DNA of 64,000 bases from Nakamurella flavida (lineage in GTDB: Bacteria; Actinomycetota; Actinomycetes; Mycobacteriales; Nakamurellaceae). Where the stretch lies: NCBI RefSeq assembly GCF_030811475.1, contig NZ_JAUSQV010000001.1, positions 620,001 through 684,000 of the forward strand, written 5' to 3'. Both the position numbers and the translations under genes were made by a program. The notes below the pieces were generated by a model, which was not told the origin of the DNA, ran no database searches, and was given only the letters and a program-made list of their open reading frames with translations. Shown here piece by piece: positions 29,774-40,166 of this stretch; position 1 is the stretch's first letter, and each line of letters opens with the position of its first letter.

Positions 29774-30784
29774 TCACTGCGGCGGGCTGACCTCGTACCG
29801 GCCGTCGCCGTCGAGAACGGTGATCCGCACCCGCTTGGTCTCACCGTCCTGCTGCACCGAGCAGTCGAACGACGCGCCCTGCCGGACCTCCTGGCCCGCC
29901 GGGCAGGACGCACCCGAGATGGCCGGGAGGGCGTAGCCGCCGGGGGCGGGATCGGTGAGGATCTTCTCCACCCCGCGGGCCACCTGGGTCGAGTCGAAGA
30001 CCTTGGAGCTCAGCGGACCCGGCCAGACGAACAGCCCGATCGCGACCAGCGCCAGCACCACCACGGCCGACACGACGCCGATGATCAGCCCGGTCTGCTT
30101 CTTCGGCGGCGCGGCGACCGCAGCGGGGGCGTACCCCGGCTGGCCGTACGCACCGGCGGCAGGCTGGCCGTACCCACCGGGGGCCGGCTGGCCGTACGTG
30201 CCGGGCTGGGGGGCGCCGGGCTGCCCGTAGGCGCCCGGCTGGTACGCGCCCGGCTGCCCGTAGGCACCCGGCTGGTAGGCACCGGGCTGACCGTAGGCAC
30301 CGGGCTGACCGTAGGCACCGGGCTGACCATAGGCACCCGGCTGGTAGGCGCCGGGCTGATAGGCACCAGGCTGGTAGGAGCCGGGCTCCCCGTAGGCACC
30401 GGGCTGGACCGGACCGGGCTGCTCGGGGGTGCCGGACTGCGATCCTGTCGGTGCGCCGTACGCCTGGGTGTACCCCTGACTCCAGCCCTGCTGGTCCCCC
30501 GGCGGGGCGTACGCGGTGGTCGCCGGATCCGGCTGCCGCGACCCCTGCCCGCCGTCGTCCTGCTGCCCGTGACCCTGCTGCCCGTACGCCCCCTGCCCGT
30601 ACCCGGGCTGCGCGTCCCCCGCCGCGCCGTCCGGCCGACGCTCGCCGTCACCCGACGAGGCCACCGGTTGTTCCGCGGTCGGACGGTCACCGGACCCGGT
30701 GGCCGGGGCCGACCACTGCTGGTCCTCCGGGGACGGCTCGCGTCCGCTCCGGTCACCTGCGGGGGGTCCGTACGGCGTGCTCAT
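29774..30784 (-). CDS. DUF4333 membrane-anchored protein with Gln-Pro-Gly-Ala-Tyr repeats
   Basis: A 336-residue protein in three parts. Residues 1-225 are a low-complexity cytoplasmic region rich in Gly, Gln, Pro and Tyr, with many tandem QPGAYG or QPGAY units. A single membrane helix follows ([20 protein letters not shown], about 240-260). The exported C-terminal domain has two cysteines (SCPAGQEV and FDCSVQ), matching DUF4333. Actinobacterial proteins of this layout are common and of unknown function. ATG 30784 has AGGAGG 4 nt upstream. It lies 121 nt after helY on the same strand. Confidence 0.8.
   Translation of the reverse strand: MSTPYGPPAGDRSGREPSPEDQQWSAPATGSGDRPTAEQPVASSGDGERRPDGAAGDAQPGYGQGAYGQQGHGQQDDGGQGSRQPDPATTAYAPPGDQQGWSQGYTQAYGAPTGSQSGTPEQPGPVQPGAYGEPGSYQPGAYQPGAYQPGAYGQPGAYGQPGAYGQPGAYQPGAYGQPGAYQPGAYGQPGAPQPGTYGQPAPGGYGQPAAGAYGQPGYAPAAVAAPPKKQTGLIIGVVSAVVVLALVAIGLFVWPGPLSSKVFDSTQVARGVEKILTDPAPGGYALPAISGASCPAGQEVRQGASFDCSVQQDGETKRVRITVLDGDGRYEVSPPQ
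30190..30410. repeat. Tandem 15/18-bp coding repeats in the DUF4333 gene
   Basis: Units of 18 bp (six codons, QPGAYG) and 15 bp (five codons, QPGAY) alternate. Positions 30281-30298 and 30299-30316 are identical, and 30317-30334 differs by one base. Near-identity at the DNA level points to recent slippage. Confidence 0.75.
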
Positions 30785-30905
30785 GGCGCCTCCTGGCTGG
30801 GGTCGGACGGGCCGACGTCGCTGGCCCGATCCAACCACGGGCCGGGTGTGCTGCCGGGGAACGGGTGCGGTGCGCGACACGTCGTCACCCGGACGGGAGC
30901 CGGGA

Positions 30906-33785
30906 TCAGACGGCCCCGACCGAGACCACGCCGCGGCGGAGCGCCGCCACGGCCGTCCGCGCAACGGTGTCCAGCGGCGCGGGCGCCACCCCGGAGAGCT
31001 GGTCGAGCAGGTCGATGACCTGCCGGCACCACCGGACGAAGTCACCCGCGGACAGTTCGGCGCCGCCGGCGATGGCCACGGTGAGCGCCTCGGCCAACGA
31101 GCTGCCCCGGGCCCACGCCCCGACGGCACCGGCGAAGCCGGGGTCGGGTTCCCGGGTCGGCGGCAGACGGTGCTCGCCCTCCTGCCTGACGATCTCCGTC
31201 CACACCCGGTGAGTGGCCTCGATGGGTGCGGCCGTCGCGCCGCCGGGGGCTCGCATCGGCGCCCCCTCCCGACGCGCCTCGTACACCAGCACCGACACCA
31301 CGGAGGCCAGATCGGCCGGTTCCAGCCCGGTCCAGATGCCCTGCCGGAGGCACTCGGCCACCACCAGATCGCTCTCCGACCAGATCCGGGAGAGCATGGT
31401 GCCCGCCGGCGTCACCTGGTCGCCCCGGACGTACCCGCGGCTCTCCAGCAGAGCCAGGATCTGCTCCAGCGCCTTGCCCAGCGACCCCCGGGCGGTGTGC
31501 ACCCGGGCGTCCAGCGCGGTGTTCTCGTGTCGCATCCGGGACCATCGCCGCGCCCACTGCAGATGCTGCTCGCGGTCCGCGCAGCCGTGCACCGGGTGCG
31601 CCCGCACCGTGCGACGCAGCATGACCACGTCGGCGTCCTCGACTGCGGTCGGTCGCTGCGGTCGGGTCGGCGGGCGGATGCCCGACGCGGCGATGGCCGC
31701 GGCCAGGTCACGGCGCACCCCGGCCGACTTGTGGTCGGTGAACTTGCCCAGCTTGAGCCGACCCAGGGACGGCACCGGACCGCGGAAGTCCGCAGTGGAC
31801 AGCCGTCCGGCCCATCGGCCGGCCGTGCAGACGAGCGGGCGGGCGGTCCCGTCGTGGGAGACGCCGGGATCCAGCACCACGGCCAGTCCGGCCCGGCGTC
31901 CGGTCGGGACGGACACCACGTCCCCGCGCCGCAGCAGGCCGAGGTCGCGGGTCGTCTCGTCGCGTCGGCCGGTCGCACCGGCCCGAGCCAGGGACTTCTC
32001 GGTGCCGGCCAGCTGCTCGAGCAGACCCAGGTACTCGGCGGTGTCGCCGAGGTGGCACACCATCTTCTCGGCGTAGGACTCCACGGCGTCGGCGTTGCGG
32101 CGCACCTGCCGGGCCAGGCTGACCACCCCGGCGTCCGCCTGGAACTGGGCGAACGACTGCTCCAGGAGATCCTTCGCCGCCTCCCGGCCCATCCGGTGGA
32201 CGAGATTGACGGCCATGTTGTAGCTGGGTCGGAACGAGCTGCGCAGCGGGTAGGTGCGCTTGGAGGCCAGACCGGCCACCGCCCGTGGGTCGATCCCGGG
32301 TGACCAGACGACGACGGCGTGACCCTCGACGTCGATACCGCGACGACCGGCCCGGCCGGTGAGCTGGGTGTACTCCCCCGGCGTCAGGTCGACGTGCCCC
32401 TCGCCGTTGTACTTGACCAGCTTCTCCAGCACGACGGTGCGGGCGGGCATGTTGATGCCCAGGGCCAGCGTCTCGGTGGCGAACACGGCCTTGACCAACC
32501 CGGCGACGAAGAGTTCCTCCACGGTCTCCTTGAACGCGGGCAGCATCCCGGCGTGGTGGGCGGCGATGCCCCGCTCCAGGGCCTCCCGCCACTCCCAATA
32601 CCCCAGGACGGCCAGATCGCCCTCGGGCAGGTCGGCCGTGCGCCGGTCGACGACCTGCCGGATCGTCTCGCGCTCGGACTCGGTGGTCAGCCGCATGCCG
32701 GACCGGACGCACTGGGTGACCGCCGCATCGCATCCCGCGCGCGAGAAGATGAAGGTGATCGCGGGCAGCAGCCCGGCCCCGTCCAACCGTTCGATGACGT
32801 CGGTGCGGGCCGGCGGGCGCCACCGCGGGCCGCCGCCGGACGGTGCGGCGCCGCGCTGCCCCCGCTGGCCGCCGCGGAAGCCCGACCGTCCGGCGAGGGC
32901 TTCGGCGTCGGCCACCGCGCGGGCCAGGGTCGGGTCGATGCGGGTGTGCTGGGTGCCCGGCTCGCTGTCGGCCGGACCGTCCGCCCCCGTCCCGGTGAAC
33001 AGATCGAACATGCGACGGCCCACCATCATGTGCTGCCACAGCGGCACCGGCCGGATCTCGTCGACGACGACCGTGGTGTGGCCGCGCACGGCCTGCAGCC
33101 AGGCGCCGAACTCCTCGGCGTTGGACACGGTGGCCGACAGCCCGACGACCTGGACCCCCTCGTCCAGATGGAGGATGACCTCCTCCCACACCGCCCCGCG
33201 GAACTTGTCGGCCAGGTAGTGGATCTCGTCCATCACCACGGCGGTCAGCCCGTGCAGGTCCGCGGAGTCGGCGTACAGCATGTTGCGCAGCACCTCGGTG
33301 GTCATCACGACCACGGGCGCGTGCGAGTTGATCGAGGTGTCCCCGGTCAGCAATCCGACCTGGGCCGGGCCGTACTGGGCGACCAGGTCGGCGTACTTCT
33401 GGTTCGAGAGCGCCTTGATCGGGGTGGTGTAGAAGCACTTCCCACCGATGGCCAGTGCCCGGTGGACGGCGAACTCGCCGACCACCGTCTTGCCCGCGCC
33501 GGTCGGCGCGCAGACCAGCACACCTCGGCCCTGCTCCAGCGCGCGGCACGCCTCGATCTGGAACGGATCGAGCGCGAACGGCCGGGTGGCGGCGAACTCG
33601 GTGAAGTGCGGGTGCGCGGCCTGGTCACGGGACCGGGCGAACCGGTCGGCCGGCGACAGGGGGGCGTCGTCGTCCTCGGGGGCGTCCGCGCGATCGACCG
33701 CCGGCCGGCTCGGCACCCGGGTCCGTACCCGCCGCCGGCCCTCGTCGCCGTGCCCGGTTCCGCCGTTCCCACTGCCGTGTGTCAC
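30906..33785 (-). CDS. helY: Superfamily 2 DEAD/DEAH-box helicase, HelY (Ski2/Mtr4-like)
   Basis: A helicase of about 959 residues close to mycobacterial HelY. An acidic/basic N-terminal tail is followed by [14 protein letters not shown] (motif I), [11 protein letters not shown] (motif II), [10 protein letters not shown] (motif III), and the second RecA domain with [25 protein letters not shown] and [19 protein letters not shown] (motif VI). The Mtr4-type C-terminal domain ends in [17 protein letters not shown]. The biochemical substrate in bacteria is not settled; RNA is likely. The start is uncertain: GTG 33785 or GTG 33803, neither with a good ribosome site. Placement next to tatC mirrors Rv2092c-Rv2093c. 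Confidence 0.93.
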   Translation of the reverse strand: MTHGSGNGGTGHGDEGRRRVRTRVPSRPAVDRADAPEDDDAPLSPADRFARSRDQAAHPHFTEFAATRPFALDPFQIEACRALEQGRGVLVCAPTGAGKTVVGEFAVHRALAIGGKCFYTTPIKALSNQKYADLVAQYGPAQVGLLTGDTSINSHAPVVVMTTEVLRNMLYADSADLHGLTAVVMDEIHYLADKFRGAVWEEVILHLDEGVQVVGLSATVSNAEEFGAWLQAVRGHTTVVVDEIRPVPLWQHMMVGRRMFDLFTGTGADGPADSEPGTQHTRIDPTLARAVADAEALAGRSGFRGGQRGQRGAAPSGGGPRWRPPARTDVIERLDGAGLLPAITFIFSRAGCDAAVTQCVRSGMRLTTESERETIRQVVDRRTADLPEGDLAVLGYWEWREALERGIAAHHAGMLPAFKETVEELFVAGLVKAVFATETLALGINMPARTVVLEKLVKYNGEGHVDLTPGEYTQLTGRAGRRGIDVEGHAVVVWSPGIDPRAVAGLASKRTYPLRSSFRPSYNMAVNLVHRMGREAAKDLLEQSFAQFQADAGVVSLARQVRRNADAVESYAEKMVCHLGDTAEYLGLLEQLAGTEKSLARAGATGRRDETTRDLGLLRRGDVVSVPTGRRAGLAVVLDPGVSHDGTARPLVCTAGRWAGRLSTADFRGPVPSLGRLKLGKFTDHKSAGVRRDLAAAIAASGIRPPTRPQRPTAVEDADVVMLRRTVRAHPVHGCADREQHLQWARRWSRMRHENTALDARVHTARGSLGKALEQILALLESRGYVRGDQVTPAGTMLSRIWSESDLVVAECLRQGIWTGLEPADLASVVSVLVYEARREGAPMRAPGGATAAPIEATHRVWTEIVRQEGEHRLPPTREPDPGFAGAVGAWARGSSLAEALTVAIAGGAELSAGDFVRWCRQVIDLLDQLSGVAPAPLDTVARTAVAALRRGVVSVGAV

Positions 33786-33852
33786 CCTTCCAGCGTTGCA
33801 CACCGCCCGGCCGGGCCCCCGGAGGTCGGGTCGCCCGGGCGGGACTCCGGGA

Positions 33853-34953
33853 TCAGGTCGCGTCGCCCAGGTCGTCGGGGCGCACGGGGCCGGCCGGCGG
33901 GACCGGCGGCGGAGGCGGCTGGGTCACCCCGGTCTGCGGCACCCCGGTCTGCGTCACCGGCGGTGGGGTGGCCGGGGGCTGGGCGGTGGGGGTGACGGCG
34001 GAGGGCCGGACGATCGGGGACGGCGCGGCGACCGGGGCGACCCCACCGACGGCCTCGGTGGCTCCGGGCAGGGCCGAGGCCTTGTCGTCGTCCAGTTCGC
34101 CCATGCCGGCCGCGACGAGTTTCCGCTCCTTGCGGCGGTCGTGGACCTTCGACACCTGTACGGCGACCTCGTAGAGCACGCACAGCGACACGGCCAGGGC
34201 GAGCATGGTGATCGGGTCGTTGCCCGGGACGACGAGCCCGGCGAAGACGACCAGCCCGAACATCGCGTACCGACGGGCCTGGCCCAGCTTCGCGCCCGGC
34301 AACGCACCGGCGAAGTTCAGCATGATCAGGATCAGCGGCAGCTCGAAGGACACACCGAAGATCAACAGCATGGCGATGAGGAACGAGAAGTACTTGTCGG
34401 GTTCCAGCGCGGCCACGGCGGTGTCCCCGCCCATGCCGAGCAGGACGACCAGTCCCTCCCGGATGACGATGTAGGCCAGCACGGCGCCGCCGGCGAACAG
34501 GACGGCCGCGGTGCACACGAAGGTGACGGCGAACCGGCGCTCCTTGGAGTACAGCGCCGGGCTGACGAACGCCCACAGCTGGTAGAGCCACACCGGGCAG
34601 GAGATGACCGCCCCGGCCAGCAGCGCGGCCTTGAGGCGGACCTGCAGGATGCTGAACGGGCCGGTGGCGAGCAGCTGGCAGGTGTCGCCGCCGGCGGTGA
34701 GATCGGCGCGGTACTGGGACGGGACGGCGCAGTAGGGGCCGATCATGATGTCGCCCAGGGTGGGGATGGGCGGGATGGTCACGGAGTACCAGATGAAGCC
34801 GACGATGCCGCCCAGCAGCAGCCCGAGCACGGCGAAGAAGAGTCGCCGGCGGAGCTCGTAGAGATGCTCCATCAGGGACATCGTGCCGTCGGAGAGCTCC
34901 CGCGGCGGTCGGCGACCGGGCAGGGGAAGCCGGGGCAGCTTCACGGTGTGCAC
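33853..34953 (-). CDS. tatC: Sec-independent protein translocase TatC
   Basis: A 366-residue TatC, the receptor of the twin-arginine export pathway. The conserved N-terminal MEHLYELRRRLFF leads into six membrane helices (about residues 37-265), with FSFLIAMLLIFGVSFELPLIL in the fourth/fifth helix region. It carries an unusually long C-terminal tail of about 95 residues, rich in Pro, Ala and Val with a TGV repeat, likely cytoplasmic. GTG 34953 has GAGGAG 9 nt upstream. The 153 nt between pafC and tatC are too short for tatA, which normally sits here, so TatA and TatB must be encoded elsewhere. Confidence 0.94.
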   Translation of the reverse strand: MHTVKLPRLPLPGRRPPRELSDGTMSLMEHLYELRRRLFFAVLGLLLGGIVGFIWYSVTIPPIPTLGDIMIGPYCAVPSQYRADLTAGGDTCQLLATGPFSILQVRLKAALLAGAVISCPVWLYQLWAFVSPALYSKERRFAVTFVCTAAVLFAGGAVLAYIVIREGLVVLLGMGGDTAVAALEPDKYFSFLIAMLLIFGVSFELPLILIMLNFAGALPGAKLGQARRYAMFGLVVFAGLVVPGNDPITMLALAVSLCVLYEVAVQVSKVHDRRKERKLVAAGMGELDDDKASALPGATEAVGGVAPVAAPSPIVRPSAVTPTAQPPATPPPVTQTGVPQTGVTQPPPPPVPPAGPVRPDDLGDAT

Positions 34954-35106
34954 TCCTCGCGATCGGGCCGGCCGGGGCGTTCGCCCCTGCCGGTCGTCCG
35001 CCGGTCGTGACCGTCCGGCCCGGCCGATCCTACGGGCCGGTCCCGACCACGGAGGTGAACGACGGGATCACCGCGGGGGGCACACCGGCGGCGGCACGGA
35101 TCCGGC

Positions 35107-36105
35107 TCAGACCCGGTAGGCGAGCAGCGCCTCGGTGGCGCGGTCGCGCACCGCGGCGTCCAGGTCGGGACGGTCGACGAAGGACGCGGCACCGCCCTGG
35201 GACAGCACCAGGCGGACCAGCCAGTCCTCGCCCGCCCGGATCCGCACGTGCACCGCGTCACCGCCGGTGGCCGCGGACGAGCCGGACCGCTCCGGGGTGG
35301 CCTCGTCGGGGTCGTCCGGGAGCGGGTCCTCCACCGGGTAGTACTCGGCGATCCACCGGGCGCTCGCCCCCAGGGCCAGGGTCACCGGCTCGACGTGCGG
35401 GTCGGGGTGGAACACCCGGTCGGGCACGTCCGAGTCGACCCAGAGCGGGGCCTGGGCGGGTTCGTCGAGCAGGCGGACCGCGTCGATGCGGTCGACCCGG
35501 AAGAACCGGACGGACGCCGCGAGGTGGCAGTACGCCTCGAGGTAGCTGTGCCCATCGGTGACCAGCAACCGGATCGGGTCCACGGTGCGGTCGGTGACCT
35601 GGTCGCGGGAGGCGGTGTAGTACCGCATCTCCATGCGGCGCCGTTCGCTCACCCCCTGCCGAACGGTGCCCAGCGCGGGGGCGGCGTCGGCCGCGGCGAC
35701 CCGCACCCCGGCACCCTCCAGACCGGCGGCGCCCGCACCCTCCAGCTTGGCCAGGGCGGACAGCACCGCCGAGGCATCCACCAGGCCGGGGAGCTCGGCC
35801 AGGGCCCGCAGCGCCACGGTGAGCGCGACGGCCTCGTCGGCGGTCAACCGGACCGGCCGTTCGATGCCGGCGTCGAAGGCGATGGCGACGGTGCCGCCCT
35901 CCTCGTCGAGCACCACGTCGATGAGGTCGTCCGGGTAGTAGCCGGGCAGCCCGCACACCATGAGCAGATCCAGGTCGGCGCCGACCTGGGCGGTGCTCAC
36001 CCCGAACTCGGCGGCCAGGTCGGCCAGCGCCACCCCGGGGCGCCGGGAGATGTACGGGACCATCGCCAGCATCCGGGCCAGTCGCCCGGTCGCGGTCTCA
36101 CTCAT
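35107..36105 (-). CDS. pafC: WYL-domain transcriptional activator subunit PafC
   Basis: A 332-residue helix-turn-helix/WYL protein: N-terminal HTH (VALADLAAEFGVSTAQVGADLDLL, residues 24-47), then the WYL domain with a ligand-binding TDGHSYLEAYCHL segment and a WCX-like C-terminal extension. PafB and PafC form a heterodimer that activates the LexA/RecA-independent DNA-damage regulon in mycobacteria. The start overlaps the end of pafB by 8 nt, indicating translational coupling. It is named for linkage to pafA, but is not needed for pupylation. Confidence 0.9.
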   Translation of the reverse strand: MSETATGRLARMLAMVPYISRRPGVALADLAAEFGVSTAQVGADLDLLMVCGLPGYYPDDLIDVVLDEEGGTVAIAFDAGIERPVRLTADEAVALTVALRALAELPGLVDASAVLSALAKLEGAGAAGLEGAGVRVAAADAAPALGTVRQGVSERRRMEMRYYTASRDQVTDRTVDPIRLLVTDGHSYLEAYCHLAASVRFFRVDRIDAVRLLDEPAQAPLWVDSDVPDRVFHPDPHVEPVTLALGASARWIAEYYPVEDPLPDDPDEATPERSGSSAATGGDAVHVRIRAGEDWLVRLVLSQGGAASFVDRPDLDAAVRDRATEALLAYRV

Positions 36106-37123
36106 GTCCGTCTCCCCGCCCCGCGGCCACCGGGGTGGCCAGCCCGGACAACAGCCGCACCACGGCGTCGGCCAGGTCCGGCGGGGTCAGCACGACCACG
36201 TCCGGCCCGTGCCCGGCGATCATCCGCGCGGTGTCCCACAGGTGACCCACCGGGATCTCGACGACGTCCCAGTCGTCCGTACCCGGCGTGGCACCCGCCG
36301 GGGTCTCCAGCTGGTTCAGCGCGGACCGGCGGAGTCCGGCGGCCCGGCCGGACCGGATGCGGACGGTGCCGGTCCGGGCGGACGGTCGCTCCACGCTGGC
36401 CGCGACCTCGGCGAGCAGGTCGACCCCGGCCGGCGCCTGCACGGCACCCGCCCGGCCCACCGCCTTGACCGGCCCGACGATGCGGGACAGCCGGAAGGTG
36501 CGGCGTTCCCCGCGTCCGCGGTCCCGTCCGATGACGTACCAGCGACCCCGGAACGACACGAGCCCCCACGGTTCGAGAGCACGGGGTTCGGTGGGTCCGC
36601 CGACCTCCTTGCGGTAGGCGAAGGACACGGCCTTGCCGGCGCGGACGGCGGCGTAGAGCGGGGTGAACGCCGGGTCGGAGGTGCGCACCCGGGGCTGCAG
36701 GAGATCGGCCGCGGATGCCTCGACGTCCGTGCCGACGGTGTCGGTCGGGGTGCCGGGGCCGGCCGCGTCCCGGATCTTGCGCAGCGCGCCCGATCCCGCC
36801 TCGCCGAGCACGGTGGTCTCCCACAACCGGCCGGCCAGCGCGAGCGCAGCGGCCTCGGCGGGGGTGAAGCTGAGCTGGGGAAGCGTGAAGTCCACGGCCG
36901 CGATCCGGTACCCGTCGTCCGTACCGGGCGGGGTCTGCAGGGGGATGCCCAGCTCGCGCAGTTCCTGCTTGTCCCGTTCGAACATCCGGAAGAAGGCCTC
37001 GTCGCTGGTCGCGTCGGCGTAGCCGGCCACCTTGTCCCGGATCCAGGACACGGACCGGTACCGCGGTGAGTTGACCAGGGCGATGACCAGGTTGAGCAGT
37101 CGTTCCGCCTTCGCCGTCGCCAC
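36098..37123 (-). CDS. pafB: WYL-domain transcriptional activator subunit PafB
   Basis: A 341-residue protein that begins ATAKAERLLNLVIALVNSPRYRSV, the usual PafB start, with a winged helix over residues 5-80. The WYL domain contains VSFAYRKEVGG and LEPWGLVSFRGRWYVIGRDR, and a WCX domain follows. It partners with PafC in sensing DNA damage, possibly by binding single-stranded DNA through the WYL module. GTG 37123 lies 6 nt after CAGGCT, a -10-like hexamer one base off TANNNT. Divergent from fxsA with 158 nt between. Confidence 0.9.
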   Translation of the reverse strand: MATAKAERLLNLVIALVNSPRYRSVSWIRDKVAGYADATSDEAFFRMFERDKQELRELGIPLQTPPGTDDGYRIAAVDFTLPQLSFTPAEAAALALAGRLWETTVLGEAGSGALRKIRDAAGPGTPTDTVGTDVEASAADLLQPRVRTSDPAFTPLYAAVRAGKAVSFAYRKEVGGPTEPRALEPWGLVSFRGRWYVIGRDRGRGERRTFRLSRIVGPVKAVGRAGAVQAPAGVDLLAEVAASVERPSARTGTVRIRSGRAAGLRRSALNQLETPAGATPGTDDWDVVEIPVGHLWDTARMIAGHGPDVVVLTPPDLADAVVRLLSGLATPVAAGRGDGHE

Positions 37124-37281
37124 CGGGCAAGCCTGTCACATCTCCGCACGCGTGTTCGCATCCGGCGCCCCGACAGGCCGGGGCCCGGATCGATCCGTCC
37201 GTCCCGCGCCGGTCGCGGCAGGCTCATCGGACTCACAGCTCCGACCGGGATCACCGGGGCGTCCCCCGACGTTCACCAGGC

Positions 37282-37914
37282 ATGGCTGCCATCGCACTGT
37301 TCGTCATCCTCGAGCTGGTCGTCCTGCTGGGCGTGGGTTCCCTGATCGGCGCCGGCTGGACCCTGCTGCTGGTGCTCGCCACCTCGGCCCTGGGCATCTG
37401 GCTGGCCCGCACCCAGGGCGCCCGGGCGCTGACCGATCTGACCCGTGCGGTGCGCGAACGCCGCCAGCCGCAGAACGAGGTGACGGACGGTCTGCTGATC
37501 GGTGGCGGCGCCATGCTGATGGTGCTGCCCGGCTTCATCGGTGACCTCGTCGGTCTCGCGCTGATCCTGCCGCCCACCCGCAAGCTGATCCGGCGTCGGC
37601 TGGTGCGCGCCGCGCAGGCCCGGGCCGTCGCGCTCGGCGTTCCCGGCGGTGGTCCGGTCGTCGACGGCGGTGTGATCGTGGACGGTCCCGCCGCGGGGCC
37701 GGACGCCCGGGTCGGCGTGATCCGCGTGCTCGGCGTGGGGCAGGTTCCGACCGGTGCGTTCGCGGACGGGGCCCGGTCGACCGGGCTGCGCCGGGTCCAC
37801 GGCGAGGTGATCGACGCCGATGTCGTCGAGGGCCAGGTCATCGACGGGGTCGTCGTGGACGGCAGCAGGGTCGACCCGGACGCGGGCCCGGCCGGCGGTG
37901 CGGCACGCCGCTGA
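37282..37914 (+). CDS. fxsA: FxsA family cytoplasmic membrane protein
   Basis: A 210-residue membrane protein. The FxsA domain occupies residues 1-130: two N-terminal hydrophobic segments around ELVVLLGVGSLIGAGWTLLLVL, the GIWLARTQGARAL motif, and a third segment GGGAMLMVLPGFIGDLVGLALILPPTR. In E. coli FxsA counteracts F-plasmid exclusion of phage T7. In actinobacteria its role is unknown. The C-terminal 80 residues are a soluble tail with recurring Val-Ile/Val-Asp-Gly units, typical of actinobacterial members. It interrupts the proteasome locus on the opposite strand. Confidence 0.88.
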   Translation: MAAIALFVILELVVLLGVGSLIGAGWTLLLVLATSALGIWLARTQGARALTDLTRAVRERRQPQNEVTDGLLIGGGAMLMVLPGFIGDLVGLALILPPTRKLIRRRLVRAAQARAVALGVPGGGPVVDGGVIVDGPAAGPDARVGVIRVLGVGQVPTGAFADGARSTGLRRVHGEVIDADVVEGQVIDGVVVDGSRVDPDAGPAGGAARR

Positions 37915-38015
37915 CCTCCGGCACGGACGACGGCACCCACGCCACGTCGTCCCCCCGCGGGTGACCTGCGTCCCGGTCCGACCGGACCGCACGGTCGCAC
38001 GCGGATGATCGAGAG

Positions 38016-38738
38016 GTGACCCCTCCCCCGCGGAACGCTCCTGCCCTGGCCGGTCCGGTGCTCTCCGATCAGCGCTGGCTGAACCTGGCCTTCCTGCACT
38101 GGGCCGTCGACCCGGCCGATGTGGCGCCGCACCTGCCCCGGGGGACCGAGCCGGACCTGGATGCCGACGGCCGCACGTTCGTCGGGCTGATCCCGTTCGA
38201 GATGCACCGCGCCGGGCTGGGCCGGGTGCCGGCCCCCTTCTTCGGGTCCTTCCTGGAGACCAACATCCGGCTCTACTCCGTCGACGCCGCGGGACGGCAC
38301 GGGGTGGTCTTCCGGTCGCTGGACGCGAGCCGGTTGGCCATCGTCCTGCTCGCCCGGTTCGGCATCCGCATCCCGTACCTGTGGTCGTCGATGACGGCGG
38401 AGACGCTGGGCCGGGTGCACACCTACCGCACGCACCGTCGCTGGCCGGGGCCGGGTGCCCGCAGCGAGATCGTGCTGGAGGTCGGCGGTCCCGTGGAGCC
38501 GACGGCCACCGAGGAGTTCCTGACCCTGCGCTGGGGCATGCACAGCAGCCTGGGCGGACGGACGATCTGGACGCCGAACGAGCACGAGGCCTGGCCGTTG
38601 CACGAAGCGAGGCTGCTGCACCTGTCCGACGATCTGGGCACCGCCGCCGGTTTCCCTGTCGCCGGTGAGCCCACGTTGCGGCCGCTCTGGACGCCGGGTG
38701 TCCGGACGCGCTTCGGCACGCCGTCGCGCGTCGCCTGA
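38016..38738 (+). CDS. DUF2071 (YqjF-like) family protein
   Basis: A 240-residue soluble protein of the DUF2071/acetoacetate-decarboxylase-like group. The N-terminal WLNLAFLHWAVDPADVAPHLPRGTEPDLDADG block and the following FVGLIPFEM and FLETNIRLY motifs are characteristic. Its biochemical function is not known. GTG 38016 lies just after a GAGAG stretch. It is 101 nt downstream of fxsA in the same direction and converges with pafA. Confidence 0.85.
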   Translation: MTPPPRNAPALAGPVLSDQRWLNLAFLHWAVDPADVAPHLPRGTEPDLDADGRTFVGLIPFEMHRAGLGRVPAPFFGSFLETNIRLYSVDAAGRHGVVFRSLDASRLAIVLLARFGIRIPYLWSSMTAETLGRVHTYRTHRRWPGPGARSEIVLEVGGPVEPTATEEFLTLRWGMHSSLGGRTIWTPNEHEAWPLHEARLLHLSDDLGTAAGFPVAGEPTLRPLWTPGVRTRFGTPSRVA

Positions 38739-38740
38739 AA

Positions 38741-38764
38741 CCCGGCCCGCCGCCCGCGGCCGGG
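38741..38764. terminator. Hairpin between the DUF2071 gene and pafA
   Basis: CCCGGCC (38741-38747) and GGCCGGG (38758-38764) with a 10-nt loop, in the 59-nt convergent gap. Could stop transcripts from either side. Confidence 0.4.
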
Positions 38765-38797
38765 GACGCCAGGCAGCGGCCGGGCGCGGCCGACCGG

Positions 38798-40156
38798 TCA
38801 CATGGATTCGATGAGCTTCTGCACCCGCTCGTCGTTGTTGCGGAACGGATCCTTGAGCAGGACGGTCCGCTGGGCCTGGTCGTTGAGCTTGAGGTGGACC
38901 CAGTCGACGGTGTAGTCGCGTCCCGCGTCCTGGGCCGCGGCGACGAACTCGCCGCGCAACCGCGCCCGGGTCGTCTGCGGCGGCAGGGTCACCGCCTCGT
39001 CGATCTGCGCATCGGTGACCACCCGGGCCGCCCGGCCCCGGGCAACCAGCAGGGAGTGCAGGCCGCGACCGGGGCGGACGTCGTGGTAGGTCAGGTCGAT
39101 CTGGGCCACCCGGGGGCTGGCCAGGTCGAGGCCGTTCTTGGCCATGTAGCCGTCGATCAGCTTCTTCTTGATGACCCAGTCGATCTCGGTGTCCACCGTG
39201 GAGAAGTCGCCGGTCTGCACGGCCTCCAGGGTCCGCCGCCATAGGTCCAGCACCCGCTCGCTGACCGGGTCGGTCCCCCGCTTGGCCACGTACTCGGCGG
39301 CCTTGGCGTAGTACTCGGTCTGGGCGTCCAGGGCGGAGATCTCCCCGCCACCGGCCAACCGGACGGGTTTGCGACCGGTGATGTCGTGGGAGATCTCGCG
39401 GATGGCGCGGATCGGGTTCTCGAAGGTGAAGTCCCGCAGACCCACCCCCGCCTCGATCATCTCCAGCACCAGGGCCGCGCTGCCCACCTTGAGCAACGTC
39501 GTCGTCTCGCTCATGTTGGAGTCGCCGACGATGACGTGCAGCCGGCGGTACTTCTCGGCGTCGGCGTGCGGCTCGTCCCGGGTGTTGATGATCGGCCGGG
39601 ACCGGGTGGTGGCGCTGGACACGCCCTCCCAGATGTGGTCGGCGCGCTGCGAGAGGCAGTACGCGGCACCGCGCGGGGACTGCAGCACCTTGCCGGCACC
39701 GGCGATCAGCTGACGGGTGACCAGGAACGGGATGAGTCCGTCGGAGATCCTGGCGAACTCGCCGCCCCGGCTGATGAGGAAGTTCTCGTGGCAGCCGTAG
39801 GAGTTGCCCGCGGAGTCGGTGTTGTTCTTGAACAGGTAGATGTCACCGCCGATGCCCTCCTCGGCCAGCCGGGCCTCCGCGTCGACCACGAGGTCCTGCA
39901 GGATCCGCTCGCCGGCCTTGTCGTGGGCGATCAGCGTGGGCAGGTCGTCGCACTCGGCCGTCGCGTACTCCGGGTGCGATCCCACGTCCAGGTAGAGCCG
40001 GGACCCGTTGCGCAGGAACACGTTCGACGAACGGCCCCAGGACACCACCCGGCGGAACAGGTATCTCGCCACCTCGTCGGGGCTCAACCTGCGCTGACCG
40101 TGGAAGGTGCAGGTGATGCCGAACTCCGTCTCGATCCCGAGGATCCGCCGCTGCAT
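38798..40156 (-). CDS. pafA: Pup-protein ligase
   Basis: A 452-residue ligase that attaches the C-terminal glutamate of Pup to substrate lysines using ATP. It has the glutamine-synthetase-like fold shared with Dop: N-terminal [11 protein letters not shown] with metal-binding Glu9, [16 protein letters not shown] with the catalytic Asp57, [19 protein letters not shown], and [19 protein letters not shown]. The last 65 residues form the C-terminal Pup-binding domain ([19 protein letters not shown]). It lacks the extra loop found in Dop. ATG 40156 follows the second CorC gene by 10 nt, so it is probably the last gene of an operon starting with the two CNNM proteins. Confidence 0.97.
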   Translation of the reverse strand: MQRRILGIETEFGITCTFHGQRRLSPDEVARYLFRRVVSWGRSSNVFLRNGSRLYLDVGSHPEYATAECDDLPTLIAHDKAGERILQDLVVDAEARLAEEGIGGDIYLFKNNTDSAGNSYGCHENFLISRGGEFARISDGLIPFLVTRQLIAGAGKVLQSPRGAAYCLSQRADHIWEGVSSATTRSRPIINTRDEPHADAEKYRRLHVIVGDSNMSETTTLLKVGSAALVLEMIEAGVGLRDFTFENPIRAIREISHDITGRKPVRLAGGGEISALDAQTEYYAKAAEYVAKRGTDPVSERVLDLWRRTLEAVQTGDFSTVDTEIDWVIKKKLIDGYMAKNGLDLASPRVAQIDLTYHDVRPGRGLHSLLVARGRAARVVTDAQIDEAVTLPPQTTRARLRGEFVAAAQDAGRDYTVDWVHLKLNDQAQRTVLLKDPFRNNDERVQKLIESM

Positions 40157-40166
40157 GCCGTCGAGC

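Noticed and set aside
33805-33816. Palindrome GCCCGGCCGGGC before helY as a regulatory site
   Set aside because: A 12-bp GC-only palindrome is expected by chance at this base composition, and there is no second copy or conserved spacing.
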